Made by a program: the position numbers and the translations under genes
The notes under the pieces: model-generated
What the model saw: the letters and a program-made list of their open reading frames with translations, nothing else
Told to the model about the DNA's origin: nothing
Databases searched by the model: none
Assembly: GCA_964569765.1 (NCBI GenBank)
Contig: CAZMVY010000005.1
Span: 1 to 46,001, forward strand
Direction of reading: 5' to 3'
Origin: CAZMVY01 sp964569765
GTDB lineage: Bacteria > Planctomycetota > Phycisphaerae > UBA1845 > PWPN01
Length of the DNA: 46,001 nt
Shown here: positions 8,193 to 16,554 of the stretch, piece after piece
Layout: each line of letters begins with the position of its first letter
Numbering within the stretch: the stretch's first letter is position 1

Positions 8193-10550
8193 TCATTCGC
8201 TCGGAAGATGCTCGATCACATACCGGCAGTTAATCACCTTTTCCACAAGGTCCGCCGGCACGTAGTAGTAGTGGTTCGAGGCCTCGTAGCCGATCCGCGA
8301 ATCCTGCCGCGCCAGCGTGAACAGTCGCCGGGCGACATCGATTTCGTCGCGGGCGATACGGCGCATCCGCTCGATTTCCCTCGCACGATCCGCGCCGCTC
8401 AGCGGCTTGTCCTTCGCGAGTACGGCGTTCCGGGCGATCATGAATCGTGTCTGATTCTCCACGCTCTGGAAGTGAAGCTGCGCCGCCTCGGCGAAGGCCA
8501 ACTCGGCCCGCGCATCTTCGGCGAATTCGGCCGGCGCCGCGGCGACGGCCTGCTCCAGCTCCGGCAGCCCGGCCTTCCAGCCCGTGGCAACCAGCCGGAA
8601 CTGGTCAGCGAACACCTCGGCCGGGTACGGGCCGCACCAGCGGGGCAGGTCGTCATACGGGAACCCAACCATCGTCGCGTGGTACCCGGTCGGCGTCGCA
8701 TACAGCAGGTTCGCCGGTCCCACCTGCACCGGGCAGTCATACAGCACGCTGCCGTTGTACGGGTAGCTGCGCAAGGCAGTGCTGAATGCCGTCCACGCCT
8801 TCCGCGCGTGCGGCGCGCCTTTGGGGCCGAACCGCTCCCGCGCGATCTCGCCCAGCACGGTTTCCTTGTCCGGTGGGGGGGACTGGCTCAGACGCTGCGC
8901 GACCTCCAGGTTCGGCGACGGATACCCGCCCAGCGTCCAGCTCATCATCATCCCGTCCACGCCGGCCGACGCGAGGTTGTGGCAATGCTCGGCGATCAGG
9001 TCGGGCACCGGCAGATACGGCACGGCCGAAAGCTCCCACGTGTTGTTCACCGCGATCTTCGCCACGGCCTTGAGCCCCGCCTGCTTTGCGAGGCGCCAGT
9101 GCTTCGTCGCCCGCGGGCCCGGACCGACCACCGAGATCGAGTACTCGCCGACTTCCGTGTTCACGCCGCCGCGATGGATCGGGATCGACCACTCGCTCAC
9201 CGACATGATCCACGTCGACTTCGGCAGGGCGGCGATTACCTCCGGTGCCCACTCGTCCTTGAATCCCCAGTCCCAGACAATGACCTTGGCGTCGGGATCG
9301 CCGCGATGCACGCCCGCTTCGATGGCCGCATTGACTTCGGCGATGATCTCGGCGGGCTTGCGGTTCTTGCACCGCGGGCATTGGGCCTCCTGGTAGTGCG
9401 AGGCGCAGTTCGTCAGGTTCTCCGACGCGGTGATCGTGAACACGCCGCCCAGCTCGGGCACGTTCCGGAACACGTACGCGAGCGAGTCCGTGATCCACGC
9501 CCGCACCTGCGGGTTTGACGTGCACATGGCGAAGTACTCGCCTTCCTGCACGCCCTTCATCTGCGGCCGCTTCTCGAAGAACGGCGCCTGCATTGCCCGC
9601 GGCTCGTTCATGTACAGGTAGATGCGGATTCCGTACCGCTTCGCCCGCTCGACGAGCTTGCGGAGATTGGCCAGGCGCACGTCGCACCCGGCGCCAAATT
9701 CGGGAAACGTCTCGCTCGGCGCGAGCTGCCGCAGCACCACGTGCATCCACACGCCGTTGATCCCCAGGTCGGCCAGCCGTTGCAGCAGGCCGTCCGGGAA
9801 CGGGTCAAGCTCCGGCGTCATAAGCGGATCGCCATACATCGCGAAGTACGAGTAGATGTACCGCAGGGGACTGTCCCCATTTCGCAGCAAATCAGAGCTT
9901 GCTTTCGCCTCTGCGGGGCCTGTCAAATGAGAGGACTCCCGCGAAATGGGGACTGTCCCCTTCACGCCCTCGGCAAGCTTCGGCCGACTGAGCTTCTGCA
10001 CGAACCCGAACCGCGGCTCCCCGGGCTGGTTGATGTCGTCGCCGAACGTCTCCTGCACGGTCCGCTTGATCTCGGCGGCGCGTTTGCGGGCCGCCTCGTC
10101 GGGGGCGGTATAGCGGAGCGGCTCGCACGCCGGCTTGAGTGCCCCGAGCTTGTGAATGAGAAAGTCGTCCTCCCGCAACGAGTGCGCAAGCTGCTCCGCC
10201 GACACATCCAGCAGTGTCAGGATCTGTTCATACGGCAACAGGTGCCAGTTCCGCTTCAAAAGGGTGATGTAGCCGCGGGTCCTCATCTCGGCGGCGATCG
10301 GTGGGGCGGCCGGCAACCCCATCGACTGAGCGACTTCCCGCACGTTCTCGACCGACGTGCTCAGCACCTTCGCCAGCCGCTCCGGCTCGACGACCGTCCA
10401 GTTCCGCCAGATGAACGTGTGCATCCGGTCAGGGAAGTGGGGGAACGTTAGCGGCTTGGGCGCGCTGCCCATGGGCAAAATCGTCTCCGCCCACGCCATA
10501 GATGCCGCTGCAACGGAAAGGAGCCCGGTGACCAGGATCGCACCACGCAT
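8193..10550 (-). CDS. Secreted glycosidase-like protein (TIM-barrel, related to DUF4838/hexosaminidase group)
   Basis: 785 residues. A Sec signal peptide (1-22, ending A-W-A-E) starts after a strong GGAGGTG ribosome site. Residues ~45-75 and ~96-126 are two aligned copies of a short helical module that starts R-N-W (see findings). From about residue 230 a barrel-like catalytic region follows, with LADLGINGVWMH, RIYLYMNEPRAM, TASENLTNC, a CPRCKNRKP pair of cysteines, and WDWGFKDEW. This looks like an uncharacterised glycoside hydrolase acting on a polymer outside the cytoplasm; the family is not certain. Residues ~197-229 are encoded by a 95-nt palindromic repeat (9866-9960) that leaves the frame open. 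Confidence 0.75.
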   Translation of the reverse strand: MRGAILVTGLLSVAAASMAWAETILPMGSAPKPLTFPHFPDRMHTFIWRNWTVVEPERLAKVLSTSVENVREVAQSMGLPAAPPIAAEMRTRGYITLLKRNWHLLPYEQILTLLDVSAEQLAHSLREDDFLIHKLGALKPACEPLRYTAPDEAARKRAAEIKRTVQETFGDDINQPGEPRFGFVQKLSRPKLAEGVKGTVPISRESSHLTGPAEAKASSDLLRNGDSPLRYIYSYFAMYGDPLMTPELDPFPDGLLQRLADLGINGVWMHVVLRQLAPSETFPEFGAGCDVRLANLRKLVERAKRYGIRIYLYMNEPRAMQAPFFEKRPQMKGVQEGEYFAMCTSNPQVRAWITDSLAYVFRNVPELGGVFTITASENLTNCASHYQEAQCPRCKNRKPAEIIAEVNAAIEAGVHRGDPDAKVIVWDWGFKDEWAPEVIAALPKSTWIMSVSEWSIPIHRGGVNTEVGEYSISVVGPGPRATKHWRLAKQAGLKAVAKIAVNNTWELSAVPYLPVPDLIAEHCHNLASAGVDGMMMSWTLGGYPSPNLEVAQRLSQSPPPDKETVLGEIARERFGPKGAPHARKAWTAFSTALRSYPYNGSVLYDCPVQVGPANLLYATPTGYHATMVGFPYDDLPRWCGPYPAEVFADQFRLVATGWKAGLPELEQAVAAAPAEFAEDARAELAFAEAAQLHFQSVENQTRFMIARNAVLAKDKPLSGADRAREIERMRRIARDEIDVARRLFTLARQDSRIGYEASNHYYYVPADLVEKVINCRYVIEHLPSE
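9866..9960. repeat. Palindromic REP/REPIN-like element inserted in frame in a gene
   Basis: The ends are 20-nt inverted arms (9866-9885 and 9941-9960) that match at 19 of 20 positions. Each arm holds the near-palindrome GGGGACTGTCCCC followed, reading inwards, by ATTTCGC or its complement. 55 nt lie between. The shape is like REP-type elements moved by REP-associated tyrosine transposases; no transposase is nearby. It is translated within the glycosidase-like gene as residues about 197-229. Confidence 0.8.
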
Positions 10551-10794
10551 AATGACACCTCCGCAAGAGGGACGGCTATCGTCCGTCGCGGCCTCATCCT
10601 ACCGGAAGTGCATTGCCGCGCCGATTGCCTATACTGGCGGCTTGCCTGTGCCACTGCCGCATCGGTTGTGCGTGCCCGGTGTGTGCCATGGCTTCACGCG
10701 GTCCGCGTACTGGCGGATCGCGGGTAGCCATGTCTGATCACGACGATCTGCTTACGGCATGTGCGGTATCATGGCAGGCTGATTGCCGGGTCCA

Positions 10795-12069
10795 ATGAAG
10801 GCCCTCGTATTCAACATTCATCCCGTGCGATGGCCGCTCTGCAAGCTGGCAGGATGGCTCACCCCGCGTGCGTTCTGGTCGCCACTCTCCGGCCTGCGAC
10901 TTCGCGATGTCCCCACGCCGCCCATCTGGACCATCCGGGGCAGGCCCGGCGGGCCCGACGGCCAATGGGTCCGGCTTCGCACCATCCTCGGCGGCATCTG
11001 CGGGACCGATATCGCCGCCGTCTTCCAGCGGACCCATCCGGCCAACATCCTCCGCGCGATGACGCGCTTCCCCGTGACGCTCGGTCACGAGAATGTAGCC
11101 GTCATCGAGGAGGTCGGCCCGGCCGTCACCGGCTGGCAGCCAGGCCAGCGAGTCGTCGTCGAGCCATCTCTGTCGTGTGTTGTGCGGGGTATCCGCTCTC
11201 CATGCGGGCCGTGCCGCGAGGGCTGTTTCACGCTGTGCGAGCGTTTTCTGGATCCCGGCGAGCACGGTCTGCCGCCGGGCATGATGATCGGCTGGAACAG
11301 TTTTACGGGCGGGAGCTGGTCACGCGAGTTCGTCGCGCACGCCTCGCAGTTGTATGCGGTCCCCGACGTTCTCTCCGACGAGGAGGCGGCGGTCGTCGAT
11401 CCGATCGCCTCGGCCGTGCATGCCGTTTTGCGACGAAGGCCGGGCGAGGGCGAGCGGGTCCTGGTCATTGGCGGCGGCATCATCGGAATCGGCGTGGCTA
11501 TGGCGATCCGTGCGCTCGGCGGGTCCGTACGCGTGACGGCCCTGGTGCGGCACCAGCACCAGGCCGAGCGGATGCGGGCAGCCGGCGTGGACGGGACGAT
11601 CGTCACACGCCGCCGCGACACCCATGCCCGGCGCTACGACGCAGTGGCGGCGGCCGTCGGCGGCCGGCGTATCCCCTCCCTCTTCGGAAATCAGGCGTTC
11701 ATCGGGGGGTACGACCTCACGTACGATTGCATCGGCACCGGCCGCAGTCTGACCGATGCGATGAAATTCACCCGCGCGCGCGGCACTGTGGTCGAGGTCG
11801 GCACGTCCCAGATTGCCGTCGTGGACACTACTCCGCTGTGGTTGACCGAGCTGAACGTCGTCGGCTCCAACGGGCGGCAGTTCGAGCTGTACGAGGGCCG
11901 GCGGCGACATACGTACGAGGTCGTCTTCGATCTGGCGGCGAAAGGCCGGTTGAGCCTCAAGGGCCTCCTGACGCACGTTTTCGCCCTGGAGGACTACAGC
12001 CAGGCATTCGAGACCCTGAGTTCCCGGGGCCGCTCCGGCGTAGTGAAAGCCGCCTTCCGTCCTGCGTAG
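10795..12069 (+). CDS. Zinc-type alcohol dehydrogenase family (MDR) protein
   Basis: 424 residues. The medium-chain dehydrogenase pattern is clear: GGICGTD with the catalytic-zinc cysteine, GHENVAVIEEVG, a structural-zinc-like cluster CGPCREGCFTLCE (about residues 138-150), and the NAD(P)-binding loop VIGGGIIGIGVA at about residue 225. It is longer than typical members (~350) owing to insertions in both domains. Likely oxidises or reduces a sugar or alcohol; substrate not inferable. ATG 10795 is preferred to the TTG at 10783. The gene stands alone, divergent from the glycosidase-like gene. Confidence 0.85.
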   Translation: MKALVFNIHPVRWPLCKLAGWLTPRAFWSPLSGLRLRDVPTPPIWTIRGRPGGPDGQWVRLRTILGGICGTDIAAVFQRTHPANILRAMTRFPVTLGHENVAVIEEVGPAVTGWQPGQRVVVEPSLSCVVRGIRSPCGPCREGCFTLCERFLDPGEHGLPPGMMIGWNSFTGGSWSREFVAHASQLYAVPDVLSDEEAAVVDPIASAVHAVLRRRPGEGERVLVIGGGIIGIGVAMAIRALGGSVRVTALVRHQHQAERMRAAGVDGTIVTRRRDTHARRYDAVAAAVGGRRIPSLFGNQAFIGGYDLTYDCIGTGRSLTDAMKFTRARGTVVEVGTSQIAVVDTTPLWLTELNVVGSNGRQFELYEGRRRHTYEVVFDLAAKGRLSLKGLLTHVFALEDYSQAFETLSSRGRSGVVKAAFRPA

Positions 12070-12174
12070 CCCGAGGATGCGGCGGGACCACGTGAGACTC
12101 GCCGCCCAAGCCCGATCCCTTGCCACGAGTCCGTAATCCCCGTCTCTCGGTCCCGCTCGGCCCTGCCGGCCACC

Positions 12175-12203
12175 TTGGCAGCGCCCGGCCTTTGAGGTAG
12201 AAT
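12175..12203 (+). promoter_or_regulatory. Promoter of the L,D-transpeptidase gene
   Basis: TTGGCA (12175-12180, five of six), 17-nt spacer, TAGAAT (12198-12203, five of six). Predicted start near 12210 gives a leader of about 95 nt. The remaining 12070-12305 interval has no gene. Confidence 0.65.
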
Positions 12204-12305
12204 TCCCGGCGCCCTGGATCGCGGTCAAGGAACGGCGTCGGTCCGGACGATACCAAATACGTGCCCACCGTCCGGTACCGTTACCGCCGCAACAAGGAGG
12301 TTGCC

Positions 12306-13313
12306 ATGCCGATGGGTCCTCACAGATTCTCCTGCCGGGTCGGATCGATGTTTCGGATGCGAGCCGCCGTGCTAGCCGTCGCGATCGGTGTTGGTGCCGC
12401 TCCGCTTGCGGCGGCGAAGTCCCCCGGCGAGTCCGCGTCGCTGCGCACAACGGTGGCTTTGCAGATCGCGCTGGACCGCTCGGGCTTTTCGCCCGGCCTG
12501 ATCGACGGCATCTTCGGCGGCAAGACGACGACGTCGCTGCGTGAGTTTCAGCGAAGCCGCGGCATGCCCGCGACGGGTAACCTCGATGCCGCCACGCGCG
12601 CGGCGCTTCGCGTGGACGAAGAGGATGCGTTTCTTCGCTACACGGTCACGAGCGCCGATCGGGCCGCCGTCGGACCGTTACCCAAGGGGTGGATCGAGAA
12701 GAGTCAGCTCGAACGGCTGCCGTACCCCTCGCTGCTCGAGGCGCTCTGCGAGAAGTTTCACTGTTCGCAGGGGCTGCTCGCGAAGCTCAATCCGGCCAGG
12801 AATCTCGCCGCGCTCGCGGTTGGCGATACACTGATCGTTCCGAACGCCGACGAGGATCCGCCGATTACTCGTGCGGCCCGTCTCGAAGTCGACCTGGCGA
12901 ACAAGGTGATCCGAGCGTACTCCTCGCGGGGCGATATGGTTGCCCTGTTCTATTGCTCGCTGGCGGCGCGCAAGGAGAAGCTGCCTTCGGGGCAGGCCGA
13001 GGTCGTGGCCGTTGCCGTGAACCCGACGTACACCTTCGACCCGCAGATGTGGCCGGAGGTGAAGGGTGTCGACACGAAGCTCACCATTCCCCCGGGGCCG
13101 CGCAATCCGGTCGGCGTGCGGTGGATCGGTCTTTCGCTGCCCGGCGTGGGAATGCACGGCACGCCGAATCCCGAGTTGATCGGCAAGACCGGGTCGCACG
13201 GCTGCATCCGGCTGACGAACTGGGATGCCGTCCGCCTTTCCCGGATGGTTTCCACCGGGACGCCGGTGAAGTTTGTCAATCCGGGCGTGCGTCTCGCGGA
13301 GGCCCCGCGGTAG
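12306..13313 (+). CDS. L,D-transpeptidase (YkuD) with peptidoglycan-binding domain
   Basis: 335 residues. A signal peptide (about 1-37) is followed by a peptidoglycan-binding domain (residues ~45-98, with GFSPGLIDGIFGGKT and the LREFQ helix), a LysM-like stretch (~140-180, LLAKLNP and LAVGDTLIVPN), and a YkuD catalytic domain at the C-terminus with HGTPNP and the active-site motif SHGCIRL. YkuD enzymes make 3-3 cross-links or attach proteins to peptidoglycan in the periplasm. The ATG at 12306 follows AAGGAGG (12294-12300). Convergent with rpsR across a shared hairpin. Confidence 0.92.
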   Translation: MPMGPHRFSCRVGSMFRMRAAVLAVAIGVGAAPLAAAKSPGESASLRTTVALQIALDRSGFSPGLIDGIFGGKTTTSLREFQRSRGMPATGNLDAATRAALRVDEEDAFLRYTVTSADRAAVGPLPKGWIEKSQLERLPYPSLLEALCEKFHCSQGLLAKLNPARNLAALAVGDTLIVPNADEDPPITRAARLEVDLANKVIRAYSSRGDMVALFYCSLAARKEKLPSGQAEVVAVAVNPTYTFDPQMWPEVKGVDTKLTIPPGPRNPVGVRWIGLSLPGVGMHGTPNPELIGKTGSHGCIRLTNWDAVRLSRMVSTGTPVKFVNPGVRLAEAPR

Positions 13314-13340
13314 TTCTGGATCGCGCACGAAACGAAGAAG

Positions 13341-13376
13341 GCGGGAAACGCGCGGCGGCACCGCGTCGTTTCCCGC
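13341..13376. terminator. Bidirectional hairpin between convergent genes
   Basis: GCGGGAAACG (13341-13350) pairs perfectly with CGTTTCCCGC (13367-13376), and the inner CGCGG/CCGCG can extend the stem with one bulge. T-rich but not pure T runs follow on both strands, so it may end both the transpeptidase and the rpsR transcripts. Confidence 0.6.
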
Positions 13377-13408
13377 TCTTGTGTCTTGCCGTATCGCTGG
13401 TTTTCCGC

Positions 13409-13696
13409 CTACGCGCCGGTGTACGGAAGCAGGGCGAGGAACCGGGCGTACTTGATCGCGCGCTTCAGATCGCGCTGCTCGCGGGCGTTCGTGCCCGCGC
13501 GCTTGCGGCTCATGATCTTGCTGCTGGTGGTGATCAGCTTCCGCAGAAGCTCGACCTCCTTATAGTCCACGATCGGCCCCTTCCAGTCCTCGCCGCCGCG
13601 GTTGGGGAAACGCCGCTTCTGCCGGACGGTTCGTTCCGCTCGGGGGGCCCGGGGGGCACGCGGCCCCTTCGAACTACGCGGTTCGCTGCGTCGCAC
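13409..13696 (-). CDS. rpsR: 30S ribosomal protein S18
   Basis: 95 residues. The S18 core is PIVDYKEVELLRKLI, SRKRAGTNAREQRDL and the RAIKYARFLALLPY end; S18 pairs with S6 on the platform of the small subunit. About 28 residues of Arg/Pro/Ala-rich leader precede it and no CxxC zinc pair is present, so it is the cysteine-free form. The GTG at 13696 is chosen because AGAGGAG lies 7 nt upstream; the GTG at 13714 would put that site inside the gene. The start lies inside the Trm112-like gene (23-nt overlap), so the two are translationally coupled. rpsF and rplI are not beside it. Confidence 0.93.
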   Translation of the reverse strand: MRRSEPRSSKGPRAPRAPRAERTVRQKRRFPNRGGEDWKGPIVDYKEVELLRKLITTSSKIMSRKRAGTNAREQRDLKRAIKYARFLALLPYTGA

Positions 13697-13886
13697 GTTG
13701 GAACTCCTCTTCACTGACCGGGACGGATTCCTCGATCAGCATGACCGGGATTCCGTCGCGGATCGGGTACTTTCGTCGATCGCCCGGGTCCGTTGAGTAC
13801 AGCCAGTCGCCTACCTGGATCAGCGGGGCGTGCGTCTTCGGGCACACCAGAATCTGCATCAACTGCGGATCCAGCATCTGCGACAC
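13674..13886 (-). CDS. Trm112/UPF0434 family zinc-binding-type small protein
   Basis: About 70 residues with the family signature LDPQLMQILVCPKTHAPL, then YPIRDGIPVML. Trm112-like proteins in eukaryotes and archaea activate methyltransferases; the bacterial role is unclear. Here the second cysteine of CPxC is replaced (CPKT), as in many bacterial members. Start choice: GTG 13886 has GGGAGA 6 nt before it; ATG 13877 and ATG 13913 are alternatives. The 3' end overlaps rpsR. Confidence 0.85.
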   Translation of the reverse strand: MSQMLDPQLMQILVCPKTHAPLIQVGDWLYSTDPGDRRKYPIRDGIPVMLIEESVPVSEEEFQRATQRTA

Positions 13887-13915
13887 GACGTTTCTCCCGG
13901 CGCAGGGCGCCATGA

Positions 13916-13931
13916 CCTTAGCTTACTAAGG
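13916..13931. promoter_or_regulatory. Inverted repeat upstream of the Trm112-rpsR pair
   Basis: CCTTAG-CTTA-CTAAGG is a perfect 6-bp inverted repeat 30 nt before the chosen Trm112 start, in a position where a -10 region or operator could be. Function is inferred only from position. Confidence 0.3.
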
Positions 13932-14046
13932 ATAACCGCCCTTCGGGCGAATTGCAAGCCGCCCGAAAGCCGCGTGCGCCGCCCCGCATGCCAGTCCGAC
14001 CGCGCACCGGGGGGCGGGGCTCGGGCGGGAATGACGCCGCAGCCGT

Positions 14047-14075
14047 TTGGCCATTGGTATCCGCCCGGGTAGAAT
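14047..14075 (+). promoter_or_regulatory. Promoter of the LamG/beta-propeller gene
   Basis: TTGGCC (14047-14052), 17-nt spacer, TAGAAT (14070-14075). It is nearly the same as the promoter at 12175-12203. Predicted leader about 93 nt. Confidence 0.6.
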
Positions 14076-14174
14076 CAGGGTCCCGCCCGGTCTTCCAAGC
14101 GAGGTGCCGGGGGCCGCCGCGCGTTGCCGGCCCTGTCCGCGGGGCATCAGAATGTAGTGATCGGAGGTTTTCCT

Positions 14175-16316
14175 GTGCTCGCCGGATCGTTCACCCGTGC
14201 AGGGCTCGGTCTTGTTTGGGCTGCCGCCGTCGTACTCGGGTCGAGAGGGGCGGCCGCCGCGCCTCCCGGCGACCTGACCGGGCCCTGGCAGCTTTTCGTT
14301 GACGACCACCTCGTTTCCAGCAAGAGCGGCATTACGCGGACGTACCATCGCTTCGAGAAGTATCCGGGCAACCCCGTTCTGGTCGTCGATCAGCCGTGGG
14401 AGCACGAAGTGGTCAACGCCACCACCGTCCTGCCCGACGAGTCCGGCAAGGGGTATCGCATGTGGTACTACTGCTGGACGCACAACAACGACCCCGACCA
14501 CGGCCACTCGCTCTACGCGACCAGCGAGGACGGCATCCACTGGGTCAAGCCCAAGCTCGGCCTGATGCCCTGGAAGGTCACCGGCTCCACCGAAACCAAC
14601 ATCATCGGGGGCGGAAGCGCCGTCATGTTTACGCCGAACGATCCCGACCCCGCCCGCCGATACAAGGCGGTTAGCCCCGGCAACTTCTTCTTCAGGTGCT
14701 CTCCCGACGGCCTGCGCTGGGAACGCCTGTCCAAGGGCGAACTCTTCAAGGCCGGCGACACGGGCCACGTGGTCTGGGATCCGTTGACGAACAAGTACCG
14801 CGGCTACGCGAAGGTCAACGCGAACGTGAGCGGCCTGCGCCGGCGGGCCATCGGTTACAGCGAGGGCACCGGGTTCGAGAATTGGCCGCCCATGCGGCTG
14901 ATTATGGCTCCGGACGACTTCGACGACCGCTGGTGCAAACCGGGCTCCATTCAGCGGACGCACTTCTACAACATGCCGAGCGTGGCGTACCAGACGATGT
15001 ATCTCGGCTTCCTTTCCATCTATCGCGCGGAGGACGACGAGGGCTACTTCCACGGCCCGATTTTCGTGGAACTCGCCAGCAGCCGCGACGGTTTTCACTG
15101 GCTCCGCGAGGAGGGTGATCGCCCGCCGATCCTGGATCGCAGCTCCGGCAGGGCCTGGGACCACGGCATGGTGGCCGCCACTTCGCTCGTCGTTGTCGGA
15201 GACAAGCTGCGGCTCTACTACAGCGGATACGACGGTCTGCACGACTATCTTCCGTTCCATGCCGCCGTCGGCTTCGCCGAACTCCGCAAGGACGGGTTCG
15301 TCTCGCTCGACGGTGGCGACAACCCGGGCGAGTTCGTCACCAAGCGTCTGAAAGGCCTCCGCGGCAAGCTCCACCTCAACTGCGACGCCTCCGCCGGGTT
15401 GCTGCAGGTCGAGGTGCAGGATGCCGATGGCCGCCCGATCCCCGGCTACCGACTCACCGACTGCGTCGAGCCGCGTACCGACAGCGTCGATACGGTGGTC
15501 ACCTGGCTCGAGCACAAGGAGCTGCCCGCCGACCAGGGCCCCCTCCGCCTCCGGTTCAAGCTGAAGAACGTCTCGTTGTATTCGTTCATGGCCGGCGACT
15601 CCGTCGAGGTCATCGACGACCCGGCCCCGCCGACGATGGCGATGCTCTACACCTTCGAAGGCGACGGCGGCAGGCGGGCCGCCGACAAGCTCACGGAGGA
15701 CGGCAGACAGGACTTGCGCTTCCTCGGTACCAGCCGGATCACCGGTGATGCGAAGAACGTCGCCTTCGGTCGGCAGGCGGTAACCGTCAGCTCGCCGTGG
15801 CGGCCGCTCAACACGCTCCAGGTCGCCGGCTCGGCCAATCTCGGCACGCGCTTCACGCTGGCCGTCATGGCCAGGAGCGACGACAACAAGCCCGCCCGGC
15901 TGTTCAGCTCCTACAACGGAAACCGGCCGGTCGGGACATCGGAACTCGTCTTTGATTGCGACCCGCAAGGCAAGGCACTGGCCGGTTTGCGGCTGATCTG
16001 CAAGGGCATCCCCGTGGAGTCGAAGCCCGTGACCTTCGCCGACAACAAGTACCACCATGTGGCCGTGACGTACGACGACGGACACGTTCGTTTCTATCTC
16101 GACGGGGAGGAGGCGGGCGAGGCTTGGCTGCCGAACGGGGCGCCAGTGTCGATGGCTCGCGACCTGCTCGTCGGCGAGGATGCGGAGCTGGGCAGCGACG
16201 AGCAATTCCGGGGCAACATGGACGACATCCTGGTCCTCGGACGGGTGCTCAGTGCCGAAGAAATGAAGTCGCTGAAGCGGGAGGGCGCCGCCGCTTTCTT
16301 CCGGATTCGCGAGTAG
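14175..16316 (+). CDS. Secreted beta-propeller plus LamG-domain protein (glycosidase-like)
   Basis: 713 residues. The GTG at 14175 follows CGGAGGT and opens a signal peptide ending A-A-A-A-P. Residues ~30-400 have the repeat pattern of five-bladed propellers of the GH32/43/68/130 type: MWYYCW, YATSEDGIHW, SPDGLRWE, SSRDGFHW, and LRLYYSGYDG. Residues ~500-690 form a concanavalin/LamG fold with LFSSYNGNR, KYHHVAVTYDDG, VRFYLDGEEAG and MDDILVLGRVLS. Likely a secreted carbohydrate-binding or hydrolytic protein; activity unproven. Same strand as the oxidoreductase, 238 nt ahead. Confidence 0.82.
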   Translation: MLAGSFTRAGLGLVWAAAVVLGSRGAAAAPPGDLTGPWQLFVDDHLVSSKSGITRTYHRFEKYPGNPVLVVDQPWEHEVVNATTVLPDESGKGYRMWYYCWTHNNDPDHGHSLYATSEDGIHWVKPKLGLMPWKVTGSTETNIIGGGSAVMFTPNDPDPARRYKAVSPGNFFFRCSPDGLRWERLSKGELFKAGDTGHVVWDPLTNKYRGYAKVNANVSGLRRRAIGYSEGTGFENWPPMRLIMAPDDFDDRWCKPGSIQRTHFYNMPSVAYQTMYLGFLSIYRAEDDEGYFHGPIFVELASSRDGFHWLREEGDRPPILDRSSGRAWDHGMVAATSLVVVGDKLRLYYSGYDGLHDYLPFHAAVGFAELRKDGFVSLDGGDNPGEFVTKRLKGLRGKLHLNCDASAGLLQVEVQDADGRPIPGYRLTDCVEPRTDSVDTVVTWLEHKELPADQGPLRLRFKLKNVSLYSFMAGDSVEVIDDPAPPTMAMLYTFEGDGGRRAADKLTEDGRQDLRFLGTSRITGDAKNVAFGRQAVTVSSPWRPLNTLQVAGSANLGTRFTLAVMARSDDNKPARLFSSYNGNRPVGTSELVFDCDPQGKALAGLRLICKGIPVESKPVTFADNKYHHVAVTYDDGHVRFYLDGEEAGEAWLPNGAPVSMARDLLVGEDAELGSDEQFRGNMDDILVLGRVLSAEEMKSLKREGAAAFFRIRE

Positions 16317-16554
16317 CCCGACGGTTCGCGTCGGCGGTCGTGGCGAGACAGATGCAGGCAGACGGGTTGCCCGCGCGGCCTCGCGCGTACGTCCGGTACG
16401 GGCGGCGCGGCGCTTGCAATACGGGCCTCGACCCGGTAGTTATGCGCTTTGGTCCCGCGCCCGCACCTGGCGGCGGCGATCGCTGTTGTGGCGCCGGCCG
16501 GACGGCACGGGTGATGAATTGCCAATGGTACTTGTGACTGGAGGAACGATTACC

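Noticed and set aside
13926..16205. A 759-codon minus-strand frame
   Set aside because: Antisense to the LamG/propeller gene, which has a signal peptide, promoter, ribosome site and clear domains.
16414..16442. TTGCAA-N17-TAGTTA as a promoter for the oxidoreductase gene
   Set aside because: The -10 matches too few consensus bases; no better alternative was found in 16317-16554.
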